Assembly: GCA_026874595.1 (NCBI GenBank)
Contig: CM049310.1
Span: 33,171,558 to 33,235,557 of the forward strand
Reading direction: 5' to 3'
DNA from: Sipunculus nudus
Lineage: Eukaryota > Annelida > Sipuncula > Golfingiida > Sipunculidae
DNA length: 64,000 nt
Shown here: positions 41,601 through 51,863 of the stretch, in pieces
Position numbering within the stretch: position 1 is the stretch's first letter
How the letters are laid out: each line of letters begins with the position of its first letter
Made by a program: the position numbers and the translations under genes
The notes under the pieces: model-generated
What the model was told of the DNA's origin: nothing
The model's input: the letters and a program-made list of their open reading frames with translations, nothing else
Database searches by the model: none

Positions 41601-42148
41601 AGGTCATTAAGGCAGCATCTGAGGTGACTTGGTAGTCACACTCGGGCATTGGAGTGTCAGCCACACTTCCTGCAGGTAAAGAGTTGTAGTATTCAATTAT
41701 AATTGTAAAGTTATGAAAATATTGGGATAAAAGTTCACAGTCTTACTGAAAAATTAGTCATGGAACAGGAACAATACAATGTAGCACATTTATAACTACT
41801 GTCATTAAAATTTTCATTGACATGGAAAGTTGTTGTTGTAGGGCAGGGCATCTGACCAGTTAGTCATGGATATCAGTGAGATGCATGGCATTGAGCTGCC
41901 GGACATGACAGACCAGTCCATGCAGCAGCGCTTGGAATTACTACAGGACCACCTGCGCAAGGAAATCCGAAAGGAGCTTAAGATCAAGGAAGGTGCTGAG
42001 AACCTGAGAAAAGCTACCACAGACAAAAAAAGCCTGTCAAATGTCCACTCCATGCTGAAACACGCTAACAGTCGCCTTGAGGATCTGCATGAACAGCTGC
42101 AGGAACTGCAAGCATACCTGTTGGTTGCCAACAATACCACAACCACAG
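23634..42148 (+). CDS. PKN: Protein kinase N, 5' part (first exon plus HR1a exon; continues beyond window)
   Basis: Exon 1, 23634-23663, encodes MADHGTSYYQ and ends CAG/GTGAGC in phase 0. Exon 2, 41842-42148, follows TTGTTGTAG, continues in phase 0 and ends at ACA G/GTGAGT in phase 1. Exon 2 encodes the first HR1 repeat: REIRKELKIKEG-type sequence (HLRKEIRKELKIKEGAENLR) then TTDKKSL and a leucine-rich helix ending LQELQAYLLVANNTTTT. In PKN1-3 this antiparallel coiled coil binds GTP-loaded Rho/Rac. The match to PKN HR1a is near-diagnostic. HR1b, HR1c, the C2-like region and the AGC kinase domain were not found, so the remaining exons must lie past 64000. Intron 1 is ~18 kb and intron 2 exceeds 21 kb. 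The pairing of this exon 1 with exon 2 is inferred from phase and promoter position; other first exons are possible. Confidence 0.85.
26322..26449. repeat. Fold-back repeat rich in GGACCAGATC
   Basis: GGTCTGGACCAGATCCTGAT (26363-26382) and ATCATGATCTGGTCCAGCCC (26430-26449) are inverted copies matching at ~17 of 20 positions. The sequence between contains further GGTCCAG/GACCAG words, giving a strong potential hairpin. Confidence 0.6.
27600..27970 (+). repeat. Two-unit tandem repeat with retroelement-like tail
   Basis: GACCTC followed by TACCTCATTAAATATG (27626) recurs as GACCTCTGACCTCATTAAATATG-like sequence at 27772, a period of ~146 bp. After the second unit come GACGGTCGGATGGGTGGATG, CATAATACGTCCC and a TATAAAAAG end, resembling the 3' tail of a LINE/SINE. 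The 5' end is unclear. Confidence 0.5.
28654..28707 (+). CDS. Candidate alternative PKN first exon
   Basis: ATG at 28654 opens 18 codons (MRRLLERLRRGGHQRNLR) ending at a GTAGGA donor (28708) in phase 0, matching the HR1a exon. The peptide is short, basic and helix-prone. Only frame, donor and position support it. An out-of-frame ATG followed by TAG lies just upstream. Confidence 0.3.
29851..29880 (+). CDS. Candidate alternative PKN first exon with TATA box
   Basis: TATAAATA at 29765-29772 is followed ~80 nt later by ATG at 29851. Ten codons (MPSVLHIFNL) end exactly at CTG/GTGAGT in phase 0, the phase required by the HR1a exon. TATA box, leader, ATG and strong donor are correctly ordered. It is still a prediction. 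Confidence 0.35.
31258..31390 (+). repeat. Fragments of a dispersed AGGTTATGTTTT-type repeat
   Basis: CCTCCGCCAATTAGAAAGG then TATTATGTTTTACC begins a sequence with relatives at 3325 (CACCAAGGAGGTTATGG), 32110 (GGTGGTTATGTTTTCACCC) and 55347 (GAGAGGGTTATATTTTCACC). All continue with GTTTG/TCTGT-rich sequence. The four fragments suggest a shared dispersed family, probably SINE-like. Confidence 0.45.
33344..33441 (+). promoter_or_regulatory. TATA-like promoter with possible PKN first exon
   Basis: TATATAA (33344-33350) precedes CACCATGG, with ATG at 33373. The frame reads MAESVWFHAGKLATTNLYRD and runs to a stop 29 codons on. In-phase donors are possible after codon 4 (GTATGG) or codon 23 (GTAATA, 33442). 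The stretch 33170-33370 is more GC-rich than its surroundings. The ~25-nt gap from TATA to ATG leaves little room for a leader, which weakens the coding reading. Confidence 0.25.
35617..37446 (+). mobile_element. Helitron-like non-autonomous element 1 with 280-bp tandem array
   Basis: The 5' end reads AATTGTATCCGCCAAAA and folds on itself (GTATCCGC with GCGGATAC). The 3' end has GGCGGATAC, an inverted partner of GTATCCGCC, then the hairpin GTAGTCGCTTGTCGACTAC and the terminus CCGTATTCTAG/TT. Between lie a (CCG)n tract (~35673) and about six tandem units. GGGAACCGTT recurs at 35861, 36141, 36421, 36701, 36981 and ~37259, a period of 280 bp. Terminal hairpin, CTAG end, subterminal inverted repeats and central tandem array match Helitron/Helentron-derived elements such as bivalve 'pearl'. 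No coding capacity. Confidence 0.75.
38092..40395 (+). mobile_element. Helitron-like non-autonomous element 2 with 280-bp tandem array
   Basis: Same family and orientation as the element 650 bp upstream, starting AATAATTGTATCCACC and ending TACACGTAGTCGCTTGTCAC, CCGTATTCTAG/TT. About seven units: GGGAACC at 38334, 38614, 38894, 39173, 39454 and 39737, and a decayed one near 40016. The 3' hairpin is damaged relative to element 1 (GTAGTCG retained, CGACTAC lost). TTTTGAAAG occurs immediately outside both ends. Confidence 0.75.
41576..41672 (+). other. Possible PKN 5' exon next to the HR1a exon
   Basis: TTTCTCCTGTTTGTCC and CTACAG form an acceptor-like site ending at 41588, and CTGCAG/GTAAAG at 41672 is a strong donor. 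The stretch between has stops in all frames, so it would be untranslated. Alternatively, ATG at 41576 opens MEPTAAGSQVIKAASE to a GTGACT donor at 41624 in phase 0. Either would put a promoter within 300 bp of the HR1a exon. Confidence 0.3.
41842..42148 (+). CDS. PKN: PKN HR1a exon
   Basis: This is the best-supported PKN exon, 307 nt. It is flanked by acceptor TTGTTGTAG and donor GTGAGT and is open throughout in the frame of IRKELKIKEGAENLRKATT. An internal ATG at 41866 (MDISEMHG) could start a short isoform if an untranslated exon is spliced upstream. Confidence 0.92.
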
Positions 42149-43428
42149 GTGAGTAAATAGGTCATTGTAATGTGTTTTAGTGTTCTGTTAGGTTGTATAT
42201 GTGCAGGGACTCTTGTCCACTAGCAGGTATTATAACAGCTGTTGAGGGTACAGTTATCTGCTGAAAGATTCATACAGCTGTGTGCGAGCATGTGTATGTG
42301 TGTCTGTTAGTGTGATTGTACCCATCATGTATACAGTGGATACACTTCATCAGACCCAGGTTTTACAACAGCTGTAAGGGTTACACTGATCTGCTTATAG
42401 TATGTGTGAATTGTATGTGTACCTGGGTGTGATGAAATTATTAAATATTGATTTATAAGATACAAAATCAAGTGAGTTCAGTCAGTGTAGGTAGAGACCT
42501 AGGTGTATTCTGTCAATATAGGTATGTAATGTACGTAAGTGAGCTCTGTCAGTGCAGACACATACTTAAGTTGTGTTAATTTATCACAAGTTGCATGTTC
42601 TGATGTGATGCTAACTATCATACCAAAGATACATATTTAAGGGGGGCTAATCACAGCCCTCAGTACACACAGACAACCCATATCAGTAGGACCTGACAAA
42701 AGTGACAAGCATACTTTGGACTTGTGCAAATGCTCATCTTGTCATATCCTTCAGATAAATACTCCTCAAATTAAGCAAGACCTGTACATGTTGGCCAGAA
42801 TACCACTTGCCTGTTTGTACACTACACTTTTAATGGCATGATATATTTTGATCCCCACATGGCATCATAGGTAAATACAATAACAAAGACCCATTTTGGC
42901 AATCCTTTGATTTATGAGAGATATGGTCATACCACAGTTTGATAAAAACAAGTTTTTTTCACCATTTTACTTAAATGATACACTAAAGGATATTTACATA
43001 TTTTCTTTATCTTGCAACCATATGGCATTGTTATTCTTGCATGCAAGATTAACTAACCTGTTTAACATATAACTCATGAAGTATTGACACCATGTACATT
43101 ATATTTAAAGCATAAGCAAATATAAATCAGTCTGATGGTTACATGACATGCAAGGTTATGAACAAGTCTTTGTGTGTTACAAATTAGATCAGTTGATACC
43201 TGGATAATTGTTCATGTAAATAAATATTCCCAAAGGTGCTGTAGACTCAAATGGCCATTACCCGTACATGGTCTGCATATAAATGAGCTGTAATAATAAT
43301 GATATAACTGCAGGGTAGGTATTAAAACCATCAGGCCTGAGGTGAAATACTGGTAGAAATTTTGTAAACTGATTTTCTTCTCCACCAGGAAGGCAGTGTA
43401 TTTCCACAAACTCTATTGGTTTGTTTGT

Positions 43429-46052
43429 TAGCTCAGCTGACTATAAGTCATCTGAGCTATAGTCGTGGTCCATTGTCCGTCGTCTGTCCGTCCGTCTGTC
43501 GTGCCGTCCGTCTGTCCGTAGATGTGGCACGTTTTGAAACCGTAAGACCTAGGAATCCAAAATTGGGCATAATGTTAGATGTCCCCAAGATCTCCTACCA
43601 AGCCGAAAACTGGGTCTTTGCAACTTCGTTCCTTTGAGAAATTAAGGAAAAACCTCAATTTTTTATTAAAAACCTATTTTCACACTTCAGGACTGCCTAA
43701 TATCAAAACCACTCATCTGTTTTTCCTCATATTTACCATAAATATTCCTCTATATAGTTCCTATGTACATGCCAGAAATAATGTCTGTATTATTTAATTT
43801 AAAAAAGTTATGGGCCCAAACATAATGCATTTTGTAAAAAATCAGGAAAGATATTTGATCACTTAACACAAAAAATCTTAAAGCTATCGACCTTTTTTCC
43901 AGTAATATAACTTTAATTAATCAAAATTAAATTGTATACCCAAAATTAGATGAAAATCTTTTAAATTTTCTAAAATATTAATAAAAATAAAAAATTGGTA
44001 CCTTAAATTTTGCCCAACTTTGACCATGGCACGTTTTTTTCCTGTAAGTACTGTGGATTTAATTTTCACAGCATGTTTTTGTTAGCATTTCAACTGTTAA
44101 CACCAAAAATTTGAAACCAGTTGATCAAAAACTGTAGATTTTAATAAGTTTTCAAGCACCATGTAACATAATTTTTACATCAAGCTAGTGTTATGCAGTT
44201 TGCAAGAGCTCAGCTCCCCAGCTTTAGCTCTTAGTTCCTTAAATTCGGCATACAGTTAGATGTCTCCAAAATCCCCTACCATGCCAAGAATTTGGTCACT
44301 AGGACTTAATACCTTTGAGATATTAATGAAAAACTTCATTTTTCCATTAAAAACCCATTGTTACACTTCAAGACTGCCTAATATCAAAACCACTGATCTG
44401 ACTTTTATCATAAATAATATTCATATTTTTCATTCTCTATGCACATGCCAGAATGATGTCAGTATTGCGTAATTGTTTTAAGTTATGGGCCCAAACATAA
44501 TGCACTTTGTAAAAAATCAAGAAATATATTTACTCCCTTAACAAGGGCATTGCTGAAGCTAGAGATTTTTTTGTCAGGGATGTAACATTATTTAATCAAG
44601 ATTCAATTGAATACCCAAAATTAGTTCTGAATTTTTCAAATTTTATAAGTTATTAGTATAAATATAAAATTAGTACCTTAAATTTTGCCCAACTGTGACC
44701 ATGGCACGTTTGTGTCCTGTGAGCACTGTTGATATAATTTTCATATCATGCACACATTAGGATTTCAGCTTTTTAGTTTAGAAAGCTGAAAGAAATTGGC
44801 CAAAAATTGTAGCTTTTATTAATGTTTTTTATGAGACCCTGTCAGACTTTGGTTCTCTCCAGCCCCTCTTGAGTCACCTGTATGTTGACCTTGTTGACCT
44901 TTCCTCAAATTATGCACGCTTGAGGCGAGGCATACAGGAATCCAGGCAGCTTATGGCCAGCCACAGTTGATCCAGGTGTCCAACCCAACTCATCTAGTAG
45001 TTTTAACCAACAACATAACAATAAACAATAAATTAATAAATTTTTATTGGTTTTTAATAACAAATTAAAGAAAAATAGAAAAGGAATTTGTTAGTTTATA
45101 ATAACAGGAAATTAACTTGCAGTTACTGATGATATAAGAATCTTGTATCGATGGGTAGAATGTCACAATATTCCAAATAACACCATGCAGTCACCTATGG
45201 CATTTTACAGTTCAATTTTAATGATAAAGAAGTAAATCATATTATTCATTACTAATCATTAGGGTCATATGAAGGAAATTAATGATAGACAAAGATGCAG
45301 TTGATAATATTAATCTAGATTCCTACTGTGTCTAGTGTGTACATTGATGTGAAATTAGTCCAAAATGAATTTTTTACAGTTATTTTTTAATATAAATAAA
45401 AGCCATAAAACCAGGTACTTATGATCATTATTTAAATGTGTGAATTTTGTATATTCTGGATTCTCAACATCATTGGTTGGTGAAACTGAATAAATACCAG
45501 ACGAATACTTTGTAATTGTATTTAAATACGAATATGATTATGTACTCCATTATAAAATTTCTTGCATAAAGAATAGGAATTCAGTTAAAAATGAAAGTAT
45601 ATGAATACTCGTGCAAATACTTTGAAAATGTATTCATGAATGCATTCATGAATATATTCTTTAATATTATTTTAATAATCATATCAGTTATATTTCATTT
45701 AAAAAAATCATATGATTCTCTTATTATTTTTTATAAAAATTATATTTGGGACAATATTTGTTATTTTTTTTAATAAATAGTTAAACTCTTATATTATATG
45801 TTCTGCTTATAAGTTATATGGCCAAGTCAAAATCTTTGTGACAATAGTACTCCATTTGTTAATAAAATAAATGAAATCAATCCTCTTCCCTGTCTCCAAA
45901 GGTACTATCAAAATCATACATAAGCTAAACAACAACAACTCATAATACAGCTTATATTTATTACCACACAAAACCAGCATGTGCCTCATTTCTAAATAAT
46001 ATTTTTTTATCATATATAACAGCTGAGCGTCGTGACCCATAGGTCCCTTGTT
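43429..46052 (+). mobile_element. ~2.6-kb non-coding repeat element, copy 2 (PKN intron 2)
   Basis: Same head (TAGCTCAGCTGACTATAAG), (TCCG)n tract, internal ~680-bp duplication (TTACACTTCAAGACTGCC-type landmark at ~43679 and 44361) and tail (CAGCTGAGCGTCGTGACCCA, GGTCCCTTGTT) as copy 1. It lacks ~440 bp present in copy 1 at about 5300-5740; the join is near 45315. Both copies lie on the + strand inside introns. Confidence 0.7.
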
Positions 46053-46245
46053 GATATTTTTTTTGTCAGGAGGATCATAAAAATGAGTTGTAAAAAAAAA
46101 TTGTTGTGGTACAGCTGTAAAGCCAACATAATGGTATTCCTGAATATTCTTAAATAGATGACTTAATGAATGGTATAAATATATAAATATCTCAGAATAG
46201 GGTAATGTACAGGTCTGTATATGGTCAGAAATTTCATTCTCCCTA

Positions 46246-47253
46246 AGCCCCTGTCACATAAGCATTGCGTGGGCCACACGGGCTTGTTGCATGCATGAAT
46301 TTTGTTACACGCAGGAAAAATTCTGCGGGCAGGCCAAGATTTGGGTGGATTTCGTGAGGAACTTGCCTGTTGGATGCTAGGAACCTACGTGGGCCTTGCG
46401 TGTGCTCTGAGTGACATGCGGGCCAGGAGCGTGAGAACTTACAAGCAGCTTGGGGCGACATACGGGCACTGCGGGTTACCTGCGTGCGCGTTAAGTGACA
46501 TCTGCTTGGGAGCTGCCTGCAAGGCGCAAGGGTTGCGCGTGCCTGTAGCGGTCATATAAATGCAGGTCTGGTGATGAGGTCATCATTTTTTAGTCATATG
46601 TCATTGTGCCAAGATGACCTGTCGGTCATCCAAGAAGCGCATCAAAGGGCGGTAAGGGCCAGTTAACTGGCTTCAAAACTAACAGACTAACAACTGAAGG
46701 AATTCCTCTGATAGGACTATTTATATGGAAGTAGTAGTCGTAGAATGCCTGCAACTTGCCCGCAGCCAGCCCTCAGATTACCAGCAGGAAGGCAGTAACT
46801 GGCCCTCAACATCCCCTCACTTTCCTCGTATACCTCGCTCCATACCCGCAGAAATGACGGCCTACACACAGGTTGGCAGTATCAACATCATTCCTTGCCA
46901 GCAAAATGCACACTCCATGCCCACATCTGACACTCGCTTGCGTGAAATTGCCACAGGTCCATGGCCAACCTTCTTTCTTCCAGCGGGTAAACTGCCTGTG
47001 ACTTGCGGCCGCTATGGGCCTCCTGCTGGTGTTCTGCGTGGTCTCTGCTGGCAAACGCACGCAACTTACCCTGACCAAGTTTTGAGCATGTTCAAAACTT
47101 GGCTGCGGGCAATTCGGACTTCAGTGCGCACCTGCGGGCAAGTCGAGGCAAGATATGGGCGAGATACTGCCAGGTCCATGCCAACTGCTGGGAGCTATGG
47201 GCAGCAAAAATTGTCACCCGTAAGTTGCTCGCAGTGCTAATGTGACAGGGGCT
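46246..47253. mobile_element. GC-rich inverted-repeat DNA element with TA duplication
   Basis: The left end AGCCCCTGTCACATAAGCAT and the complement of the right end, AGCCCCTGTCACATTAGCAC, form terminal inverted repeats flanked by TA on both sides. The 1,008-bp interior is far more GC-rich than its surroundings, with recurring TGCGGGC/GCCCGCA words. A 171-codon open frame at 46725-47240 matches nothing recognised and probably reflects composition. Confidence 0.65.
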
Positions 47254-47268
47254 TAAACAACCAATTAA

Positions 47269-48826
47269 TTGTATCCCCAGACAAAGTCCGGGGATACTAT
47301 GTTTTCATACCGGTCCCAACGCCACCGCCGCCGCATATAAATCTTGTTGGCGCGATAACCCAAAAAATATTTCATGGAAATTTACCAAACTTGGTATATG
47401 TATAGATATGGGTAAGAGGAAGACGCCTATTTAAAATGAGGTCATGACCTTTGCTAGGAGAGTGTCCTTGACCTTGAATAGGTCCAATTTTGGGGAAAAT
47501 CACACAAATTCTTTAATATCTCAAGTAATCTGGCGTGGATTTATCCCAAAATCAAGTTGATGGAAGATCATGGATAGGTTGTCATGTTCCAGAAACTGGT
47601 GGCGCCACCTTTTATTCTTGACTTGTTTTCAAGCCGTTTAATACCCCCAAAACTGCCACCTTACAGTACTGTGAGCATTATAAGTCAAAAACTAATGGAC
47701 AAATTTCTTTTATATTATGTATATACATAGGTATGGGTTATGGGATGATGTTTATTTAAATTGGGGTCATGACCTTTCCTATGATAGTGGCCTTGACCTT
47801 GTATATTGCCATATATGCTGAAAATCACACCCCTTATGATATCTCCAGTGTTTATAGCCATATTGATTTCAAACATGACTTATGTATGGCCCACCACTAA
47901 AGTAAGAACCCTATAGGTTCTAGGGTCATGAGGTCAAAGGTCAAGGTCACTGGACTGGCATTTTAAAAGATACTGTGGATGCATTTTAAGCCAAACTTTT
48001 ATCCCAGGTCTTCCATCTTAAATATATAGAGCACTTGCCAATAGTGGATGATCCATATAAATTTTGGGGTCACAAGGTCAAATGTCAAGGCCACAGAAGC
48101 TATCTGTCCAAAAATTAGTTTCTGGATGATGATTCCTGCTTTTATTGATGTATTGATTTCAAATTTGACTTATATATGTCCCATTGAAAAAGCAAAACTC
48201 CAATTGATTTTGGGGTCATGAGGTCAAAGGTCAAGGTCACAGGACACATCTTTAAAAAGATTGTGGATGCATTTTCAGCCAAACATTTCATCTCAGACCT
48301 TTCATCTTGCACATATAAGTCATCTGCCAATAGAGGAAGACCCCTATCAGTTTTGAGGTCACAAGGTCAAAGGTGAAGGTCACAGGAGCCATCTTTCCAA
48401 AAATTAGTTTCTGGATGATAATTCCTGCTTTTATTGATGTATGGATTTCAAACTTGACTTGTATATGTCCCATCGGAAAAGCAAGACCAAAATTGATTTT
48501 GGGGTCATGAGGTCAAAGGTCAAGGTCACAGGACACATCTTTAAAAAGATGTGGATGCATTTTCAGCCAAACATTTCATCTCAGATCTTTCATCTTGCAC
48601 ATAGTTTTCCTGCCAAGAGAGGAAGGTCAAGGTCACAGGACACATCTTTAAAAAGATCAAGGTCACAGGACCAACATCTTCAACAAGATTGTGGATTGTT
48701 AGATGGAAGAAACAATAAATGTGCCAAGTGTCAGTATATGCTGCTAAAAATGGGGGTCTGTTCTTAAAGGGGGGGGGCTACTATGTCTGGGGATACTCTG
48801 GCACCTGCGGTGCCAAGAAATGTCTA
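47269..48826 (+). mobile_element. Helitron-like non-autonomous element 3 with AGGTCA-rich tandem units
   Basis: The 5' end AATTGTATCCCCAGACAAAG contains a stem (GTATCCCC with GGGGATAC). The 3' end has TGTCTGGGGATAC (inverted partner of GTATCCCCAGACA), the hairpin GGCACCTGCGGTGCC and a terminal CTAG/TT. This is the plan of elements 1 and 2 with a different interior. The interior repeats ~280-290 bp units beginning GGGGTCATGAGGTCAAAGG (landmarks 47922, 48212, 48501). AGGTCAAAGGTCAAGGTCA occurs at 47931, 48221 and 48510, with degenerate copies at 48069, 48362, 48626 and 48656. Confidence 0.7.
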
Positions 48827-51232
48827 GTTCAGATTATAGGTTGGTAGAGGTCAACCAATTTTTACTGATCATTTTCAGTTATGAAATAACCTGATTCCCT
48901 ACTTTATGTACTAGGGTAGGATAGCGGGTAACTGAACGTGTCATGTAGTCTAAAGATTAACAAGCTCCATATGGACTACAGGTGTACCATAACCACAGAC
49001 TGCTTGTGTGAGGCCTTACATCATTAACACCTGTATTCCTCATGTTGGAACGTCCAAAGGTGTTAGGGGATAACTGGATATTATAGGGGTGGTCAGCTCA
49101 GCTGTATCTCTTTCACAACTCTTGATATCTCTATTTTCTCTTATTCTTTCTCTCTCTCTCTCAAAACAGAGGTAATTTACACCAAACCTGACTTTTGTAT
49201 TAGTGTGAATTTTATATCCATCATACACATAAGACTAAATCACATCCATACCTCATTTTAAGGCTTTTCAGGTCATATTTTTCAATTTATTCCTACCAAA
49301 AAACATCCTAGTGTTAGCTTGAAACAAAACAATTTATTACACTCAAAATGTTAACAATACTGGATTTGCTTTCTAAAAACATTTGACAGAAACCGCTGTT
49401 TAAAGCAATTTGTACATATATTTGAAAATGCACAAACAATCACTGGGTAATTTATGCCTTGTTTTATGTTCTGGGGTTGTGTAGAGGGCTGATTACTTTG
49501 AACCAATTTGACAGAGCTGTTATCATGTGGTGAACCTCAAGGACCATTTGGTTGATTACTCCACAGGGCATTGAAGTTATTCAGTGTTGGTACAGTCAGC
49601 GTCTGGAAAGGGAGAGATTAGGTACAGTTGTGTTTTACAGGTTGTGTGTGTCTCCGGGGGGGGGATGGCACCTGCTGGGCCTTTGAGACCTGGTTTCTAT
49701 AGTTGCTGTTTAAGGGTCCATGTGATAAAGATGGGGCACCTGAGCTCTTGTGATTTACATTAAATTCCATGGTGCTGTTAACCTTTGTCTGCTTGTTATT
49801 AAGCATTGACAGGGCTTGAAATTTATCACTGGCCAAAAAGTAAACCTATAATGGTCACTTGTCCAAATTTTACTGTAATAGATATCCAAAATTTAATTTT
49901 TGCAGTGGCTTCATATCTAAAGGGTACAAATTCACAGTATTCACATAGGGTCATAAAAAATAATAAAAAATAAAACTTTTTGAATGAGATGCCCCATCAG
50001 CATGGGTAGGCAGTACTTTATTTAATGACCACATTAGTTATCTCACCTGTGCTGATCGGCAAATTTCTGGTTAAATATGGTTCACTCATCAGCAACATGC
50101 ACTGTACATGACATTAAGACCCTACCAGGAAAGTACAAGTTATCTACTATTTATATACTAGTTAGTTGTTGGGATAGGTTGATTCCAGTCATAATTTCAG
50201 CTGATCATAAATGACAGAAATTTATCAGATTGCATTCATGTTCATAAATAAACTCCATATACTAATATTCTGCATGTAGGTTAATGTTGGGATTGTGAAA
50301 ATGAAACCCTATCAAAACACCAAAACCAGAAATATATAAAATTTTCAACCTTTGACATATTGATGGCTTGAATCATTAATGTAAAATCAAATGTGATATG
50401 TCAATAGTCTAATATAATGCCTGGATGAGTTGTTTATGTTTTATGTCAGTGTTTGACAGTACATGGTCAGTGCCATATGTTCTTTTCTAACTGACATAAA
50501 ATGCAGTGTGCTGAAACTACTTCACGCATGAATGAGGACACAGAGCAGGTTATCATTAAGCAATAACTTACTACTTATAAGTTACATGATAAACCTCTTG
50601 TAAGTTGGGTTATGAGGTGGATGTTCATTTTAAGCCCTGGTTTATATGCCAGAACAGGTGTCTGGAGCCAGGATTCCTTCATGCAAGCCCTGAAGCAGCA
50701 GCACACAGCGCTGGTTCTTTCTTGTTCCAGACAGTAAACAGCACTGCTGTAGGCCTGACATTGCTGCACCTGTAGTTTGCAGGATATATCCCACATCAGC
50801 CTGGACAAGCTTTTGTCTTGCACAAAAAATGTGTCTCTGGGTCATAGATTAAGCTGCAGGCAAATAATGTTCAGATCTTGGAGATAATGTCAGGGAGGTA
50901 AATGTTATGCAGAGTTTGATTGACAGATAGTTAGCTGACTGGATGTTAATAACAAGCTTCACATCTTATTGGATGTGTAGAGCTATGACTCTCCCGACCA
51001 GTAGCATCATAGAAAATATGGCCAGTTTTTAGTTCACCATTTTGCCAGCAATCATCTTTTTCTCAGGACTAACATTAATGTTATTTCTTGAAATTAAGAA
51101 GTCCATCTGTAGAAAATACTGCCATTTACCATACTTGATGGTATCCATAATGACAAACCTGAAAGATTATTTGGTTCAAGTCTTGTATTATTATTATTAT
51201 TATTGATGTATAGAACTGAAAGGGGACAAGAT

Positions 51233-51863
51233 AATACGGGATATCGCTAATACCGATATTCTCGTGTGTGGAGGCAGTAAATGACTGCCTGCTTGAAAAA
51301 CTGCAGGCAAACAACTACTGCCCCCTAGTGTCCAGCCTGACCAGCCCATTCATTTAATACGGCAGTGTGGGCACTGGACATTGTGTTTTGATTTGCCGAT
51401 CATTCTGATACTTATTATTCATCATATTTATTTTGCGTGTTAAACCATAATACAGAACATGAAAAGACATAAGAAAACTCTGCATTCGGCACGGTTTGCA
51501 TTAGTATTTGATCTTGAATCAGCTGCATTGTAGCGGATGATATAAGCCAGGCTTATAGGCTTAGTAAGGGAAACGTACACAGGGTCTTTTGTCATTGATA
51601 AACGTCATATTTTGCAAGTTTCCTTGAATTATGATACATTATGGTACGAAACGATTGTAACCTCGTATTTATTCAATGATAATATTAATTAAAGCGATTC
51701 CATAGCGCGTATAAGCTAACAAAGTTGGGACTGTCAGTTCCGTCCGTGTTAATGAGTGTCCGGCTGAATCACGCTTGCCTGCACAAACAAGCTTCCGGCT
51801 GCGCCAGCCAGTCGTTTTTCTCCTCCATCTACACGAGAAGCTGCATTAGCGATATCCCGTATT
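51233..51863. mobile_element. MITE-like element with AATACGGGATATCGCTAAT ends
   Basis: AATACGGGATATCGCTAAT on the left is inverted on the right as ATTAGCGATATCCCGTATT. Each is followed inwards by a TTCTCGTGT-type block. The interior is CpG-richer than its surroundings and includes further inverted words (GTGTCCAG/CTGGACA). No clear target duplication was found and no protein is encoded. Confidence 0.6.

Noticed and set aside
46725-47240. 171-codon open frame, the longest in the window
   Set aside because: It lies wholly within the GC-rich inverted-repeat element, where low AT content removes stops, and shows no recognisable domain.
49567-49610. Possible PKN exon after CCACAG (GIEVIQCWYSQRLER)
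   Set aside because: It does not resemble HR1b or linker sequence of PKN and lacks a convincing donor in frame.
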